Shown: positions 17,672 to 27,558 of the stretch, in pieces
How the letters are laid out: every line of letters starts with the position of its first letter
Position numbering within the stretch: the stretch's first letter is position 1
From: Ostreococcus lucimarinus CCE9901
Lineage: Eukaryota; Chlorophyta; Mamiellophyceae; Mamiellales; Bathycoccaceae
Assembly: GCF_000092065.1 (NCBI RefSeq)
Contig: NC_009362.1
Span: 502,501 to 566,500 of the forward strand
Length of the DNA stretch: 64,000 nucleotides
Reading direction: 5' to 3'
Position numbers and translations under genes: made by a program
The notes under the pieces: model-generated
What the model was told of the DNA's origin: nothing
Database searches by the model: none
Seen by the model: the letters and a program-made list of their open reading frames with translations, nothing else

Positions 17672-19738
17672 TTACACGGCGGCGCTCGCTATTTCTTTGG
17701 CTTTGCGCTTCGCGCGCTTCTTCGCGTTTTTCCGAGCGTTCTTACCCACGCCGGTGGATGCGTCATCCGCGGTGGTGTTTCGAAGCGGCGCTTCGGATTT
17801 ACGCTTTTTGCCGAACGCCGAGTCGGCGTACGACCGCGCGCGCGCCTTGGCGTCGTCGTCAGAACCGTCCGAAGCTTCGTCGTCGTCCTCGCGCTTGGTT
17901 TTGTCTTTTCTGCGTCGCGACGAACGATTCTTCTTGTCTTTGGCTTTCTCTAAGAACTCTTTCGCCATGCGACGCGCTCTCGCGCGTTGGTTGGCGTCCA
18001 CGGCGGCGTCGTTTGCGTCGTCGCGATACGGCGCGAGCTTCTTCAAGCCGACGATTTGGTTCAGGTGCTTGTCTTCCATCAGAAGCACGTCGCGCGTGGT
18101 CAGACCGAACATCTTCGGCGCCACCTCCTTGTACGGGAAGCGCGTCGGCGCTTCACCGATGAAATCTTCGGCGTTCAGCTTGTAGTACTCGTCCATCTTC
18201 GCCTCGAGCTCCTTGCGCCACTTCTTCGCGGCGCGCTTGCTAAATTTGTTTTCTTCTTCTTCTTCGTCCGGCGCCGGTTCGTCGTCATCGTCGAAATGAT
18301 CGTCATCATCTAAATCGTCATCGTCAGGTTTCCCTGCACCCTTCAAAAGTTCCTTCATCTCCTCCTCCAAGTCCCCGAACTCGGGCTTTTCCAGCTCGCC
18401 GAAGACTTCGTCTTCGCCGTCCTCTCCCGCGGCGTCGTAATACTCGTCACCGTACATCTCTCGCATCGCTCGGTCGTGCGCTTCGGGGTCGAATTCTTCA
18501 GTTAAATCCGCCACCTTCGCGCCGCCGCCCTTCAACCCACCGACGGCGGAGATTTGACGCATCTTGTTTGCGATTTCTTCGCGCTTGAGATTCTTCAGAC
18601 GACGCACCTCGGCGAGGAGCTTGGCTCGCTCAGATTCTTTGCGCTCTCGCACTTTCTTTCGCTTGTCCTTGCGCTTCGAATCCTCGCGACGAACTAAGCC
18701 TTCGATGTGACGCGAGTGCGACACGAGCCGATCCGCGCCCGGCTCTTCGAATCGAAAGTTGTACTTGTGCTCGAACGCCTCGGCGCGATCGAGGAGTTCG
18801 GAATCGCTCGACTCGTCGTCGGCGCCCGCGTCGTCGTCCTCGTCGCTCGATGGCGGCCCTAATGTTTGAAACCGCACCGCCGCGGAATCTTTCTTCGAGT
18901 CTTCCTTCATCCACTGTTTCTCCAGCAAGTAGTCTCGCAAGAATTTATCCTCGGCGCTCAAATCGTTCGCGTCGCCGCGTCTCGCGTCAAAGTATTCAGA
19001 CAACTTTTCCGTCGCCGCCGTCATCGCCGCCGCGCGCCGTTTCACCACGAGACCACTCTCGTCTTCATCGTCTTCGTCGTCGTCACCGCCCGCCGCCGCG
19101 TCCTTGAACGCGCGCTTCAGCGCCGCTTGCTCCTCGACGTACGACGGTTCGTCGTTCGCGCGCGCCGCCTCCGCCTCCGCCTCCGCCTCCTCGAGCGCGG
19201 TGGCCCCACCCTCCAGCAACTGCGTCGCCACGACTTCGCGCAACGTCGCCCTCGTCTTCTTCTTCGTCCTCTTCGTCGACGTCGCCTCCTTCTTCCCCCC
19301 CCCGTCCTCGTCGTCCTCGTCCTCGCTCGCCTCGTCGAACAGCTTCGTCTCCGCGTCGTAAATGCTCGGATCCTTCCTCCGAATCTTCGTCAGCGCCTCC
19401 GCGAACGCCCCGTCCAGCGCTCGCTCCAGCGTCTCTTCCTCATCGCTCGACGTCCCATCGCTCGATTCCCCGCTCGTCTCGCTCTCGCTCTTCCCGTCGC
19501 CGCGCGCGCGCAGCGCGCCCCGCGCGTACTCCCGCTCCAGCTTCGCCTGCAATCGGTGCGTCTCCTTCCTTCGTTCGTTGTGTTCGAACCGCGCGGCGTA
19601 CTTTTCGTTGATTTTCAGCGCGTCGCCTTCGCCGTCGCTCGCCGTCGCGTCGTCGCTCGCCGTCGCGTCGTCGCCGTCGCGTCGTCGCGCGCCGCCGCCG
19701 CGCGCCGTCGCCGGCGCGTCGTCGAACATCGACCGCAT
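17672..19738 (-). CDS. KRI1: KRI1-like ribosome biogenesis protein
   Basis: The 688-residue protein matches the KRI1 family, nucleolar proteins needed for 40S subunit maturation. It opens with LKINEKYAARFEHNERRKE near residues 40-58. A central region has YVEEQAALKRAFKDA and FLRDYLLEKQWM, and the conserved KRI1 C-terminal domain at about 510-575 reads EYYKLNAEDFIG and LNQIVGLKKLAPYRDD. Long acidic tracts and a lysine-rich tail are typical. The frame stays open far upstream, but translation there is arginine-rich and overlaps the squalene epoxidase gene, so the ATG at 19738, just before the first conserved block, is chosen. Confidence 0.88.
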   Translation of the reverse strand: MRSMFDDAPATARGGGARRRDGDDATASDDATASDGEGDALKINEKYAARFEHNERRKETHRLQAKLEREYARGALRARGDGKSESETSGESSDGTSSDEEETLERALDGAFAEALTKIRRKDPSIYDAETKLFDEASEDEDDEDGGGKKEATSTKRTKKKTRATLREVVATQLLEGGATALEEAEAEAEAARANDEPSYVEEQAALKRAFKDAAAGGDDDEDDEDESGLVVKRRAAAMTAATEKLSEYFDARRGDANDLSAEDKFLRDYLLEKQWMKEDSKKDSAAVRFQTLGPPSSDEDDDAGADDESSDSELLDRAEAFEHKYNFRFEEPGADRLVSHSRHIEGLVRREDSKRKDKRKKVRERKESERAKLLAEVRRLKNLKREEIANKMRQISAVGGLKGGGAKVADLTEEFDPEAHDRAMREMYGDEYYDAAGEDGEDEVFGELEKPEFGDLEEEMKELLKGAGKPDDDDLDDDDHFDDDDEPAPDEEEEENKFSKRAAKKWRKELEAKMDEYYKLNAEDFIGEAPTRFPYKEVAPKMFGLTTRDVLLMEDKHLNQIVGLKKLAPYRDDANDAAVDANQRARARRMAKEFLEKAKDKKNRSSRRRKDKTKREDDDEASDGSDDDAKARARSYADSAFGKKRKSEAPLRNTTADDASTGVGKNARKNAKKRAKRKAKEIASAAV

Positions 19739-20270
19739 CGCGGCGTCGTCGCGAGGCGCGTCGACGCTTCCGCGACGCGTCGATTCGCGTCGACGCGCGT
19801 CGCGCGCGCGTGTGCGGCCGCGTCGCGCCGCGCGCGCGGATTCGCGACGCGCGACGATGCGCGCGTTCGCACCGCTGACTGTTTGCCCATACGAAGTCGC
19901 GTCGTCGTCGACGGATTCCGCGCGCGCGCGCGCCGCACACCTCGACGCGCGAGCGCGCGCGCGCGGCGCGTCGCGGAAGCGCGCGGTCGAGCCCTCCGCG
20001 CGCATCGCGGGCGCTCCGCGCGGATCGGGACGACGCGCGCGCGGAATCCGTCGACGACGCGGAACGACGTCGACGCGTCGATCGCCCGAGGCGAACGCGT
20101 CGAACGACGCGACGCGCGCGCGCGATACGGCGAGGCTCGAGCGTCGCGAGGGCGCGCTCGAGGACGCGGGCGTCGTCGGTGACGACCGGGAGGCGCGCGC
20201 GAGGACGCGCGAGGACGGGCGAAGGCGCGGGATCGATCGGGACGCGGCGCGGCGATAAGGCGCGAACGCG
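19739..20270. promoter_or_regulatory. Divergent region between KRI1 and squalene epoxidase
   Basis: This 532-bp CG-rich gap has no credible coding frame. It includes CTGACTGTTTGCCCATAC at 19875-19892, which recurs with one mismatch upstream of the DEAD-box helicase gene. It probably contains both promoters. Confidence 0.5.
19875..19892 (-). promoter_or_regulatory. Shared 18-bp upstream element, copy 1
   Basis: On the minus strand it reads GTATGGGCAAACAGTCAG, 137 bases before the KRI1 ATG. The second copy is at 29373-29390. Confidence 0.4.
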
Positions 20271-21827
20271 ATGGTGAGCTTTCGCGAGGCGAAGCGCGTC
20301 GCCGCGAACGGGACGAACGGAACGGCGACGGCGACGGGGACGACGAACGAAGACGACGGGGCGTGGGACGTGGTGATCGTGGGCGCGGGCGTGGCGGGGG
20401 CGAGCCTGGCGCATTCGCTCGGCGGCGAGGGTCGCAGGGTGCTGTGCGTGGAGCGAGACTTGAGCACGCCGGATCGAATCGTGGGGGAGTTGCTGCAGCC
20501 GGGAGGGTACTTGAAGCTCAAGGAGCTTGGGCTGGAGTCGTGCGTGGAGGGGATCGACGCGCAAAAGGTGTATGGATACACGATGTTTAAAAACGGCGAG
20601 GTGGCGACGATGACGTACCCGCTCGAGGGGCGGTCGGACGACGTCGCGGGGCGCAGTTTTCACAACGGGCGATTCGTACAAAAGCTTCGCCAGGCGGCGA
20701 TGAAGGTTGAGGGCGTCGAATTGCGTCAAGGCACGGTGAAGAAGCTGTTGAATCGCGAGGGTGGCGATTGGAAGGAGGGCGAAACCGTCGGCGGGGTGTC
20801 GTACACCGTCGGCGACGTCTGGGACGAGAAGAAGCAACAGGTGATACCCGGGCCCAGCGTCACGAAAACCGTGTTTGCGCCGCTTACGATCGTGTGCGAC
20901 GGCCACTTTAGCAGTCTGCGCTCCAAACTGAGCCCGCAGGCGTCGCCGGACCATCCGAGCCACTTTGTCGGCGTGATTTTAAAAGGCGCGCCGAGCGATT
21001 TACTTCCAAACGGCAGCCACGGACACGTGGTGCTAGGCGACCCGTCGCCCGTGTTGTTCTATCCGATCTCCTCGACCGAAGTGCGATGTTTGGTTGACAT
21101 TCCGGCGTCGGTGAAGATGCCGAGCGTGGCCAAAGGCGAGATGGCCAAGTACGTGCTCGAGAAAATCGTGCCGCAGGTTCCGGAGCAACTCCAGCCGCAC
21201 TTAATCAAGGCGGTCGAGAACGGGCAGTTTAGATCCATGCCAAATAAAACGATGGCGGCGAAACCGCAGCGTACGCCCGGTGCCGTGATGTTGGGTGACG
21301 CATTCAACATGCGTCACCCGCTCACCGGCGGCGGCATGACGGTGGCGCTCAACGACATCGCCACCTTCAAATCTATGCTCTCGCCTTTACCCGATTTCTC
21401 AGACGCAGCGCTGACCGGGGCGAAACTTGATGAGTTTTATCGTCATCGCACGCGTCCGGCGCTGACTATCAACACGTTGGCGAACGCGTTGTACGCCGTC
21501 TTTTGCTCGAGCGGGGACACGAGCATGGAGGAGATGCGTCAGGCGTGCTTCGAGTACCTCAAGCTCGGCGGTAGCTACGCCCGAGGTCCGATCGCGCTTT
21601 TGGGCGGTCTTGATCCGAATCCGCTCAATTTGGTCAGTCACTTTTTCAGCGTCGCGCTCTTCGGCATCGGTCGCCTCATGGTGCCGCTTCCGACGCCCGA
21701 GCGCTTGTTTAAAGGCGGCAACATTTTAGCCGGCGCGTGCAAGATCATCTTCCCGATCGTCAAAGGCGAAGGGTTTACTCGTATGTTCTTCCCAGCATGG
21801 CTCAGAACGCGTTTAGGGATTATTTAA
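20271..21827 (+). CDS. SQE: Squalene epoxidase (squalene monooxygenase)
   Basis: The 518-residue flavoprotein oxidises squalene to 2,3-oxidosqualene, the first oxygen-requiring step of sterol synthesis, at the ER membrane. The FAD-binding motif VVIVGAGVAGASLAHSLGG lies at about residues 34-52, followed by VCVERD-like and GELLQPGGYL segments. The second FAD motif GDAFNMRHPLTGGGM lies near residue 342 and is diagnostic for this enzyme. The C-terminal 70 residues are hydrophobic, in line with membrane attachment. Length is normal for the family. An N-terminal 30-residue Thr/Asn-rich stretch precedes the core. It is divergent from KRI1 and converges on TRAPPC3 with a 121-bp gap. Confidence 0.95.
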   Translation: MVSFREAKRVAANGTNGTATATGTTNEDDGAWDVVIVGAGVAGASLAHSLGGEGRRVLCVERDLSTPDRIVGELLQPGGYLKLKELGLESCVEGIDAQKVYGYTMFKNGEVATMTYPLEGRSDDVAGRSFHNGRFVQKLRQAAMKVEGVELRQGTVKKLLNREGGDWKEGETVGGVSYTVGDVWDEKKQQVIPGPSVTKTVFAPLTIVCDGHFSSLRSKLSPQASPDHPSHFVGVILKGAPSDLLPNGSHGHVVLGDPSPVLFYPISSTEVRCLVDIPASVKMPSVAKGEMAKYVLEKIVPQVPEQLQPHLIKAVENGQFRSMPNKTMAAKPQRTPGAVMLGDAFNMRHPLTGGGMTVALNDIATFKSMLSPLPDFSDAALTGAKLDEFYRHRTRPALTINTLANALYAVFCSSGDTSMEEMRQACFEYLKLGGSYARGPIALLGGLDPNPLNLVSHFFSVALFGIGRLMVPLPTPERLFKGGNILAGACKIIFPIVKGEGFTRMFFPAWLRTRLGII

Positions 21828-21948
21828 AGCATTTTTAGCGGCGATTCATTGTAGCGATCCATCACCTTCACAAGCCTCTTTTCTTCGCGCGAAGACGTCG
21901 TCGTTCGGTTCTCTTACGCGCGTCGGCGCTCTACATACATTACATCTC

Positions 21949-22521
21949 TCAATCGTCGAAAGGATACTCCTCGGGCACGAGCTCTAATAGCTTCACCCGA
22001 ATCGCGAATCGTTCGCCCTCCCCTCTCAAGGGATCGCTCTCGAACGCGCACGTCGTCCGCACGCGAACCGTCTCCAACGCCCCGCGAATCGCCCCGCACA
22101 GCGCGTTACAGTAACTCAAATCCCCATATTTCCCCGGCAACTCCACAAACTCCGCCAACGGATTACTCTCCATCTCAATCACGCACTCGTCTCGCTCCTC
22201 GCTCCAATCCCTCGTCTTCGCGTCGACGTTTAAAAACATCTTCAATCCCACCCGCGTCGTCATCTCCATCGCTTCCTCGAACGTCGCGCACGCCCCTCCG
22301 CTCGCGTTCGTCCTCGACAAAAACTCCTCCACCATCCTCGCCCCCATCGCGCGTCCGACGCGCTCGAGCGCCGCGTTCGCGCACTCCACGTCGTCCTCGT
22401 GATCGCGCAAAATCTGTCGCACGAACGCCCCGTGCGTCAGCGCGAACAGCTCCGCGTTCACCTTCTCCGTCGCCGTCCAGCACGCCGCGCCGAGCGCGGT
22501 CCTCGACGCGGCGGCGGGCAT
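21949..22521 (-). CDS. BET3: TRAPP complex subunit 3 (BET3)
   Basis: The 190-residue protein matches TRAPPC3/Bet3, the core subunit of the TRAPP tethering complexes that activate Rab1/Ypt1 in ER-Golgi transport. Seen motifs include NAELFALTHGAFVRQIL, MGARMVEEFLSR, a GLKMFLNV segment, and the highly conserved NPLAEFVELPGKY and ALCGAIRGALETVR blocks. Length is normal. The acylated cysteine of Bet3 falls in the ASGGACATFEEA region, where a Cys is present. It is divergent from the LETM1-like gene. Confidence 0.92.
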   Translation of the reverse strand: MPAAASRTALGAACWTATEKVNAELFALTHGAFVRQILRDHEDDVECANAALERVGRAMGARMVEEFLSRTNASGGACATFEEAMEMTTRVGLKMFLNVDAKTRDWSEERDECVIEMESNPLAEFVELPGKYGDLSYCNALCGAIRGALETVRVRTTCAFESDPLRGEGERFAIRVKLLELVPEEYPFDD

Positions 22522-22858
22522 GTCGACCCGACGCGCGGCGCTCCGCCGTCGCGCGCCGCGTCGCGCGCCGCGTCGATCTCGTTCTCGATTCAATCTTCGT
22601 TCGGTCGATCGACGCGTCGAGGTTCGCGCGCGCGACTCGATCGACGCGCCGAGGTTCGATCGACGCGTCGCGCGCCGCGTCGATCTCGATCTCGATTCAA
22701 TCTTCGTTCGGTCGATCGACGCGTCGAGGTTCGCGCGCGCGACTCGATCGACGCGCCGAGGTTCGATCGACGCGTCGAAGGATCGATCGCGCGCGCGGGG
22801 GACCGAACGCGCGCGCACACGTCGACGCGCGCGACGCGCGCGCGACGCACGACGCGCG
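22522..22858. promoter_or_regulatory. Divergent intergenic region with 107-bp duplication
   Basis: This 337-bp gap between TRAPPC3 and the LETM1-like gene is filled mainly by a near-perfect 107-bp tandem duplication. The open frames crossing it read as arginine-rich repeats and are not called. Confidence 0.5.
22561..22774. repeat. Two 107-bp tandem repeats
   Basis: Copies at 22561-22667 and 22668-22774 differ at one base that I can see (CTCGTTCTCG against CTCGATCTCG). Each unit holds GATTCAATCTTCGTTCGG and several GATCGACGCG words. Confidence 0.85.
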
Positions 22859-25129
22859 ATGGCGGCGCGCGCGGCGCCGGGAGGACGAACGGGCGCGGCG
22901 CGCGCGGCGCGCGCGCGGGCGCGCGGGCGCGCGGCGCGCGCGGCGCGGGCGACGACGGCGCGCGCGACGTCGACGTCAATGGGACGCGCGCGCGCGAGGA
23001 CGCGCGAGGACGCGCGCGGAGGCGCGCGGTGGGACGCGGGCGCGCGGTGGGACGACGCGCGAAGCGCGATGGACGCGCGCGGGGCGACGCGCGCGCGCGC
23101 GATCCGAGACGCGGCGTCGGCGGGGGGGGAATCGTCGTCGGGGAAGACGCCGAGCGAGGGGACGGGGAACGAGTGCGAAGGGTTCGGAGACCCGAACGCG
23201 AGCGGGTTCAGTTTCAGCGCGGCGTCGAGCGCGGGCGGGGAACCGTTGAGCAGCGATGAGGGCGCGCGCGCGGACGCCGCGCGGAGGCTGACGCGGTTGG
23301 AGTCGCTGACGCAGTTGCGAGAGCTGTACGGGACGGTGGTGGAGTGCGAAAAGTCGCTCGCGAACGACTTCTTCGTGGTGCACGCGGACGCGGATGGGAA
23401 CGAGTCGAATAAGTTGTTCGGTGGGAAACCGTTGAGTGCGTTCGCGGTGCCGAGCGCGGAGCTGGAGGAGGCGATGAGCGCGTTGGAGGAGATGGTGGAG
23501 GTGATGTCCAAGCTCGAGGTTGAACAGGAAAAATTGCGCGCGGCGCCGGCGGCGATGGCGGGGAGGTGGGACAGCTTGTTCGACGATCCCGACGCCGCGC
23601 GGGCTGAATTGGAAAATAAGTTTGCGGACTTGGGCGCGCGCGTGGAGGCGCGGTGTCGGGAGATGGCGGCGTATCTTCCGTACGGCTCTCGCGCCGAAGC
23701 CGAGCGCGCGCTGGAGCAAGCCGAAGACGCGCTCGAGGCGGCAGAGGAGGATCAGGGGGAGACCCAAGTCGGCGCGAGGTTACGTCCACTCGGACGCAGG
23801 GTGGGGAGATTCACCTCGCGACGCGTGCGAAGCGCGGAGGGCGTCCTCGGGGAGGGTCTAGAGCAGCTCAAGGCGAGCCCGCGCGAGTCCATCAAGAGCG
23901 CGGCGCAGTACTCGCGAGGAGTTTGGGCGCGTATTAACGGGCTTAACATAGGAGACTCGGGCGTCGTAGAAGTTTTGAAGGCATATCCCGTTCCGAGAGT
24001 GCCGCGAGAGAAGCGCGAGGCGCGGGTGCTACGCCTGACTATAGAGGTGCAGGATAGAGACAAGGCGTTGACCGAGGCGCAGCGAGCGCGCGACGCCATC
24101 ATGGCGCAAGGGCGTAACTCTGCGCTTTCGCGCGTCGCGCTCGGAGACAAGATACGTGATAGCGACGAGAAGGTATCGACGCTTCGTCGTGTCTTTGCGG
24201 TGCGTACGTTACAAATGGAGATGGAGCGCATCATGTTGGCGCTCGAGGAAGAAGTGGCGGCGCCGCCGGATACGCTTTCCAGGGGAGAAATGAAGGACAT
24301 GCGTCTCATGGTCGCCGAGTTTGGCGTCATGGACTTGTCCTTGCGAAGGTTAATATCTCTCGTCGATCGCCAACAATCGCAGCTCATCGACGACGAAGCT
24401 TTATCAAAGTTGGCCATGGAAATTCCCGACATGAAGTCGAGATTGGCCATTTCCGACGAACCCAACGTAGCGATGTCGCTGGATATGATGCGAGAGCGCA
24501 TGTCACTGACGGTTAACGAGTCGGTGGAAACCATTCGCGAAGCTGGAACTTTCCTCGTGCGTGGTGTTAGGTTGCTGGGTTCAGACATCGGAACCTCGGT
24601 TCGTCTCTTCTTGCGCGCAGCGTTCGGCACCACCTTGCGCCCGCGCGAGGTGCAAGTCTTGCGCCGCACATTTTTGGACGTCTTCACATTCGTACCCTTC
24701 ATGATAATCCTCATCACGCCCATCACCCCCGTCGGTCACGTCTTGGTGTTTGGTTTCATTCAAAAGTACTTTCCGCAGCTCTTTCCATCGCAGTTCACCA
24801 CGCGAAGGCAAGAGTTGATGCAAAAGTACGAAGAACTCAAGGATCAACTCGCCATGGCAGAAGAGCAAGCTGACGCGGCGAATGAAAGCGAGGCCCTTCG
24901 TCGCGCCGTCGCCGCTGTGAGTTCGGTTCGAGGCATAATTAGCGGCGCCGTCTCCGACGCCGCCGACGCTCTCGCGGGCGGCGTCGACGAGGAAGCCCAG
25001 AGCAAGCTCGAGCAACAGCGCGTCAACGCGCTCCGCGCCGAGCTAGACGAAACCGAGATTCGGCTCAACGAAACTAGCGACGACGACGACGAAGAACCCA
25101 AGACGGCGTCGGCGAAGAAGAGCGATTAA
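22859..25129 (+). CDS. LETM1-like organelle membrane protein
   Basis: The 756-residue protein has a basic, Ala/Arg-rich N-terminus typical of an organelle transit peptide. Long charged helices follow (residues about 150-270 and 360-560), then a LETM1-like domain at about 590-660. The latter contains the hydrophobic segment FVPFMIILITPITPVGHVL and the following KYFPQLFPSQF, which is the LETM1 signature. Coiled coil resumes to the C-terminus. LETM1 proteins affect K+/H+ or Ca2+/H+ exchange in mitochondria, and plants also have plastid LETM1-like proteins. The long N-terminal region resembles the plastid forms more than mitochondrial LETM1. No EF-hand was seen. The exact start within the alanine-rich region is uncertain. 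Confidence 0.8.
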   Translation: MAARAAPGGRTGAARAARARARGRAARAARATTARATSTSMGRARARTREDARGGARWDAGARWDDARSAMDARGATRARAIRDAASAGGESSSGKTPSEGTGNECEGFGDPNASGFSFSAASSAGGEPLSSDEGARADAARRLTRLESLTQLRELYGTVVECEKSLANDFFVVHADADGNESNKLFGGKPLSAFAVPSAELEEAMSALEEMVEVMSKLEVEQEKLRAAPAAMAGRWDSLFDDPDAARAELENKFADLGARVEARCREMAAYLPYGSRAEAERALEQAEDALEAAEEDQGETQVGARLRPLGRRVGRFTSRRVRSAEGVLGEGLEQLKASPRESIKSAAQYSRGVWARINGLNIGDSGVVEVLKAYPVPRVPREKREARVLRLTIEVQDRDKALTEAQRARDAIMAQGRNSALSRVALGDKIRDSDEKVSTLRRVFAVRTLQMEMERIMLALEEEVAAPPDTLSRGEMKDMRLMVAEFGVMDLSLRRLISLVDRQQSQLIDDEALSKLAMEIPDMKSRLAISDEPNVAMSLDMMRERMSLTVNESVETIREAGTFLVRGVRLLGSDIGTSVRLFLRAAFGTTLRPREVQVLRRTFLDVFTFVPFMIILITPITPVGHVLVFGFIQKYFPQLFPSQFTTRRQELMQKYEELKDQLAMAEEQADAANESEALRRAVAAVSSVRGIISGAVSDAADALAGGVDEEAQSKLEQQRVNALRAELDETEIRLNETSDDDDEEPKTASAKKSD

Positions 25130-25392
25130 ATTCGACGAGCGAGCTTTCGTCCACACAGTATCGCAGCACCACTCATGACTCAAAAGCTTTAGCCTGAATG
25201 TGAAATAAAACTTTAGCGCATTCCTTCGCGTCCGTCGCCGCATCCTTCGGCTTTGTCTCTCCGAGAGACGCGCTCTCGGCCGACGTCGCGGCGGCGGTTA
25301 CCCGAACCCACCGCACACCCATGCGTGCGCACGCGGTTTCACGCGCCCAAGCTCCACGCGCGCGCGCGCACGCTCATCGACGTTCATCCGCC

Positions 25393-27026
25393 ATGACCAG
25401 CCCCGCGCGATCGTCCAACAGTCGAGTGAAGCGCGCGAAAACGGCTCAAAGTTCCGCCGACGTGGTCGCTTCCGCCCCGGAAGTCGGCGCTTTGTACACG
25501 GAAGACTATCGCGTGAAAGGTTTGCACGTCCGCGATCACTTCATCGCGGTGCGTCCCGACGCGTGTCGATGCGTTTTCGACTCGACGCGGCGCGCGCGGC
25601 GCGCGAGGGCGAAAAACTGCTGACTGACGGCGACGGCGACGCGACGCAGGTGCCCGTGTGTCACGCTCGAGGCGATTCGAACGCGATGCGCGTGTTTTTT
25701 CGAGAAGTGGTGACGGCGGCTCGAGGGAAACTCACGAGCGAGGAGCGGAAGTCGCTGCCGGCGGTACTGTTTTTGCAAGGCGGACCCGGATTCGAGTGCG
25801 CGGGACCGCTCGAGGCGAGCGGCTGGTTGGGGGAAATGGTCAAGGAACATCGAGTGTTTTTGATGGATCAACGAGGCACGGGACGTAGCGACAGCGAGAT
25901 TGTCCATCCAACGCTCAACCGGGATGCGTCTGGACATCCCTTGTCGTACCCCAGACATTGGACCGACAAAAACACGTCGCCGGCGAAGGCGTGGGCCGTT
26001 CACTTGAAGAATTTCCGAGCAGACAGCATCGTGAAAGACGCCGAGTTGTTCCGTAAGACGGTGCTCGGTGAAGATGTGAAATGGACGCTGCTTGGGCAAT
26101 CCTTCGGCGGCTTTTGCATCACGACGTATTTGTCTTTCGCTCCCGAAGGCGTGAAAGAAGCGCTGCTTACTGGCGGTTTGCCTCCGCTCATCGACGAACC
26201 AGCGAGTGCGTTAAACGCGTATCGAAAATTGTTCGAGCGCGTTCAGACGCAAAACAGAAAATATTTCGAAAGATTTCCGTACGATGTCGACCGCCTCTAT
26301 GCGCTGTATGTCCAACTTCAGAACGAAGGTCCACGGATCTTGCCCGGCGGTGGGTTGCTCACCGTTCCGCTGGTACGAGCGCTCGGTTTTTCTAATTTAG
26401 GCACAGCGCAGGGGATGGAGAGGTTGCATTACATCATGCAGTACGTAGAGATTCATTATGCCGACGAAGAAATTGTTGGAGCTCACTTGCCGCACAAGTT
26501 TTTGATTGAAGTGGAAAACTCGTTTAGGCACTTCGAGACGAACCCGTTGTACGCGGTCCTGCACGAGGCGATTTATTGCAACGGTGCGTGCGCCATCGGT
26601 GCGGCCGACCAAGTGTGGCTCGAGCGAGTTGGCGAAGATCTTTACAGCGCGTTTGGTGAGCCTGAGTCTGATGACTCATTGCGCCGTGCGTTTACGGGGG
26701 AGTGTGTTTACTCTTCATTCTTCGAAGACATCCCATCGCTTCGCCCGTTCAAAGCGATCGTTCAAGAGCTCAAAAAGGACAAAGATTGGCCAAAGGTGTT
26801 GTACGATACGGAGCAGCTGGCCAAGAATACCGTCCCAGTGGCGTGCGCGAGTTACGTCGAGGACATGTTCGTCGATTTCGATCTCGCCTCTGAAACGGCT
26901 GCGAAAATTCGGGGCGCCCGCGTCTGGAGCACCAGCGAATACATGCACTCCGGCATTCGCGAAGACGGCGCCCGCATCGTCCAAAAGCTGTTGTCCTTCG
27001 TTCGCGACGAGGATCCAATTCGTTAG
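25393..27026 (+). CDS. Proline iminopeptidase (S33 alpha/beta hydrolase), one intron
   Basis: Two exons (25393-25548, 25650-27026) give a 510-residue enzyme that removes N-terminal proline from peptides. Exon 1 ends GLHVRDHFIA and exon 2 continues VPVCHARGDSNAM, restoring the usual family start. The oxyanion segment FLQGGPGFE lies near residue 94 and MDQRGTGRSD near 126. The nucleophile is in GQSFGGF near 200, an acid probably lies in the VEDMFVDFD region near 455, and the catalytic His is in MHSGIREDG near 484. Length is slightly above bacterial S33 peptidases but normal for the eukaryotic type. No targeting peptide is evident, so it is probably cytosolic. Confidence 0.9.
25549..25649 (+). 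other. Intron of the proline iminopeptidase gene
   Basis: It begins GTGCGTCC, has CTGACTGAC 25 nt before its end, and ends ACGCAG. It is phase 0 and 101 nt long. Without it the two conserved parts lie in different frames. Confidence 0.85.
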
Positions 27027-27117
27027 TGAATGCGCGGGTGTCTACTACGCGTGTTTTGTTGAATTAATTGTCGTCTATTTGTGTGCTATCCTCGGCCTCG
27101 CCTCGCCTCCCGCTCGT

Positions 27118-27297
27118 TCACTTCCCCCCCTTCCCATCGCTCGTCTCCCGCTTCACCGCCTCGCTCGCCGCGCTGTAATGCAAGAATCCCTTCGCCGCAG
27201 TCGCTGTGAACCACGCGCCGGCGACGCAGGTCGTCGCGAACAGCCCGAACGTCGTCGCTCGAAAAGCGACGTCGACGACGGATGTGCGCGCGCTCAT
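27118..27297 (-). CDS. Small single-span membrane protein, 59 residues
   Basis: The frame from ATG 27297 encodes 59 residues: a short N-terminus with TSVVDVAFRATT, a hydrophobic span at about residues 15-32 (FGLFATTCVAGAWF), and a charged Lys/Glu-rich tail. It has normal composition, unlike the arginine-rich spurious frames around it, and it fills the gap between two conserved genes. Size and layout recall small mitochondrial inner-membrane assembly factors such as COX14, but similarity is too weak to name it. Confidence 0.55.
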   Translation of the reverse strand: MSARTSVVDVAFRATTFGLFATTCVAGAWFTATAAKGFLHYSAASEAVKRETSDGKGGK

Positions 27298-27558
27298 GGC
27301 GCTCTCCGACGCGTGCGGCGTCCGTACGCGTCTCCGCGCGACACGGTGTTGCGACGCGTTTCGTTCGCGTGCGACGCGCGTTCGACTGGCGCTTCGCGCG
27401 GCTTCGCGCGCGGCGTGGTGAGGCGCGAGATGCGTTCGCGGCGGCTTTGACGCCCCCGCGCGGGCGAGGCGAGGGACGAAGGACGCGCGAGGAGTGTTAT
27501 TTCACGGTCAGGGACTAATCACTAGAGTCAACGTAATAAAAGGTAGGTGCCACGCCGG

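Noticed and set aside
22520-22858. N-terminal extension of the LETM1-like protein
   Set aside because: It reads through the 107-bp repeats as arginine-rich sequence and overlaps the TRAPPC3 start.
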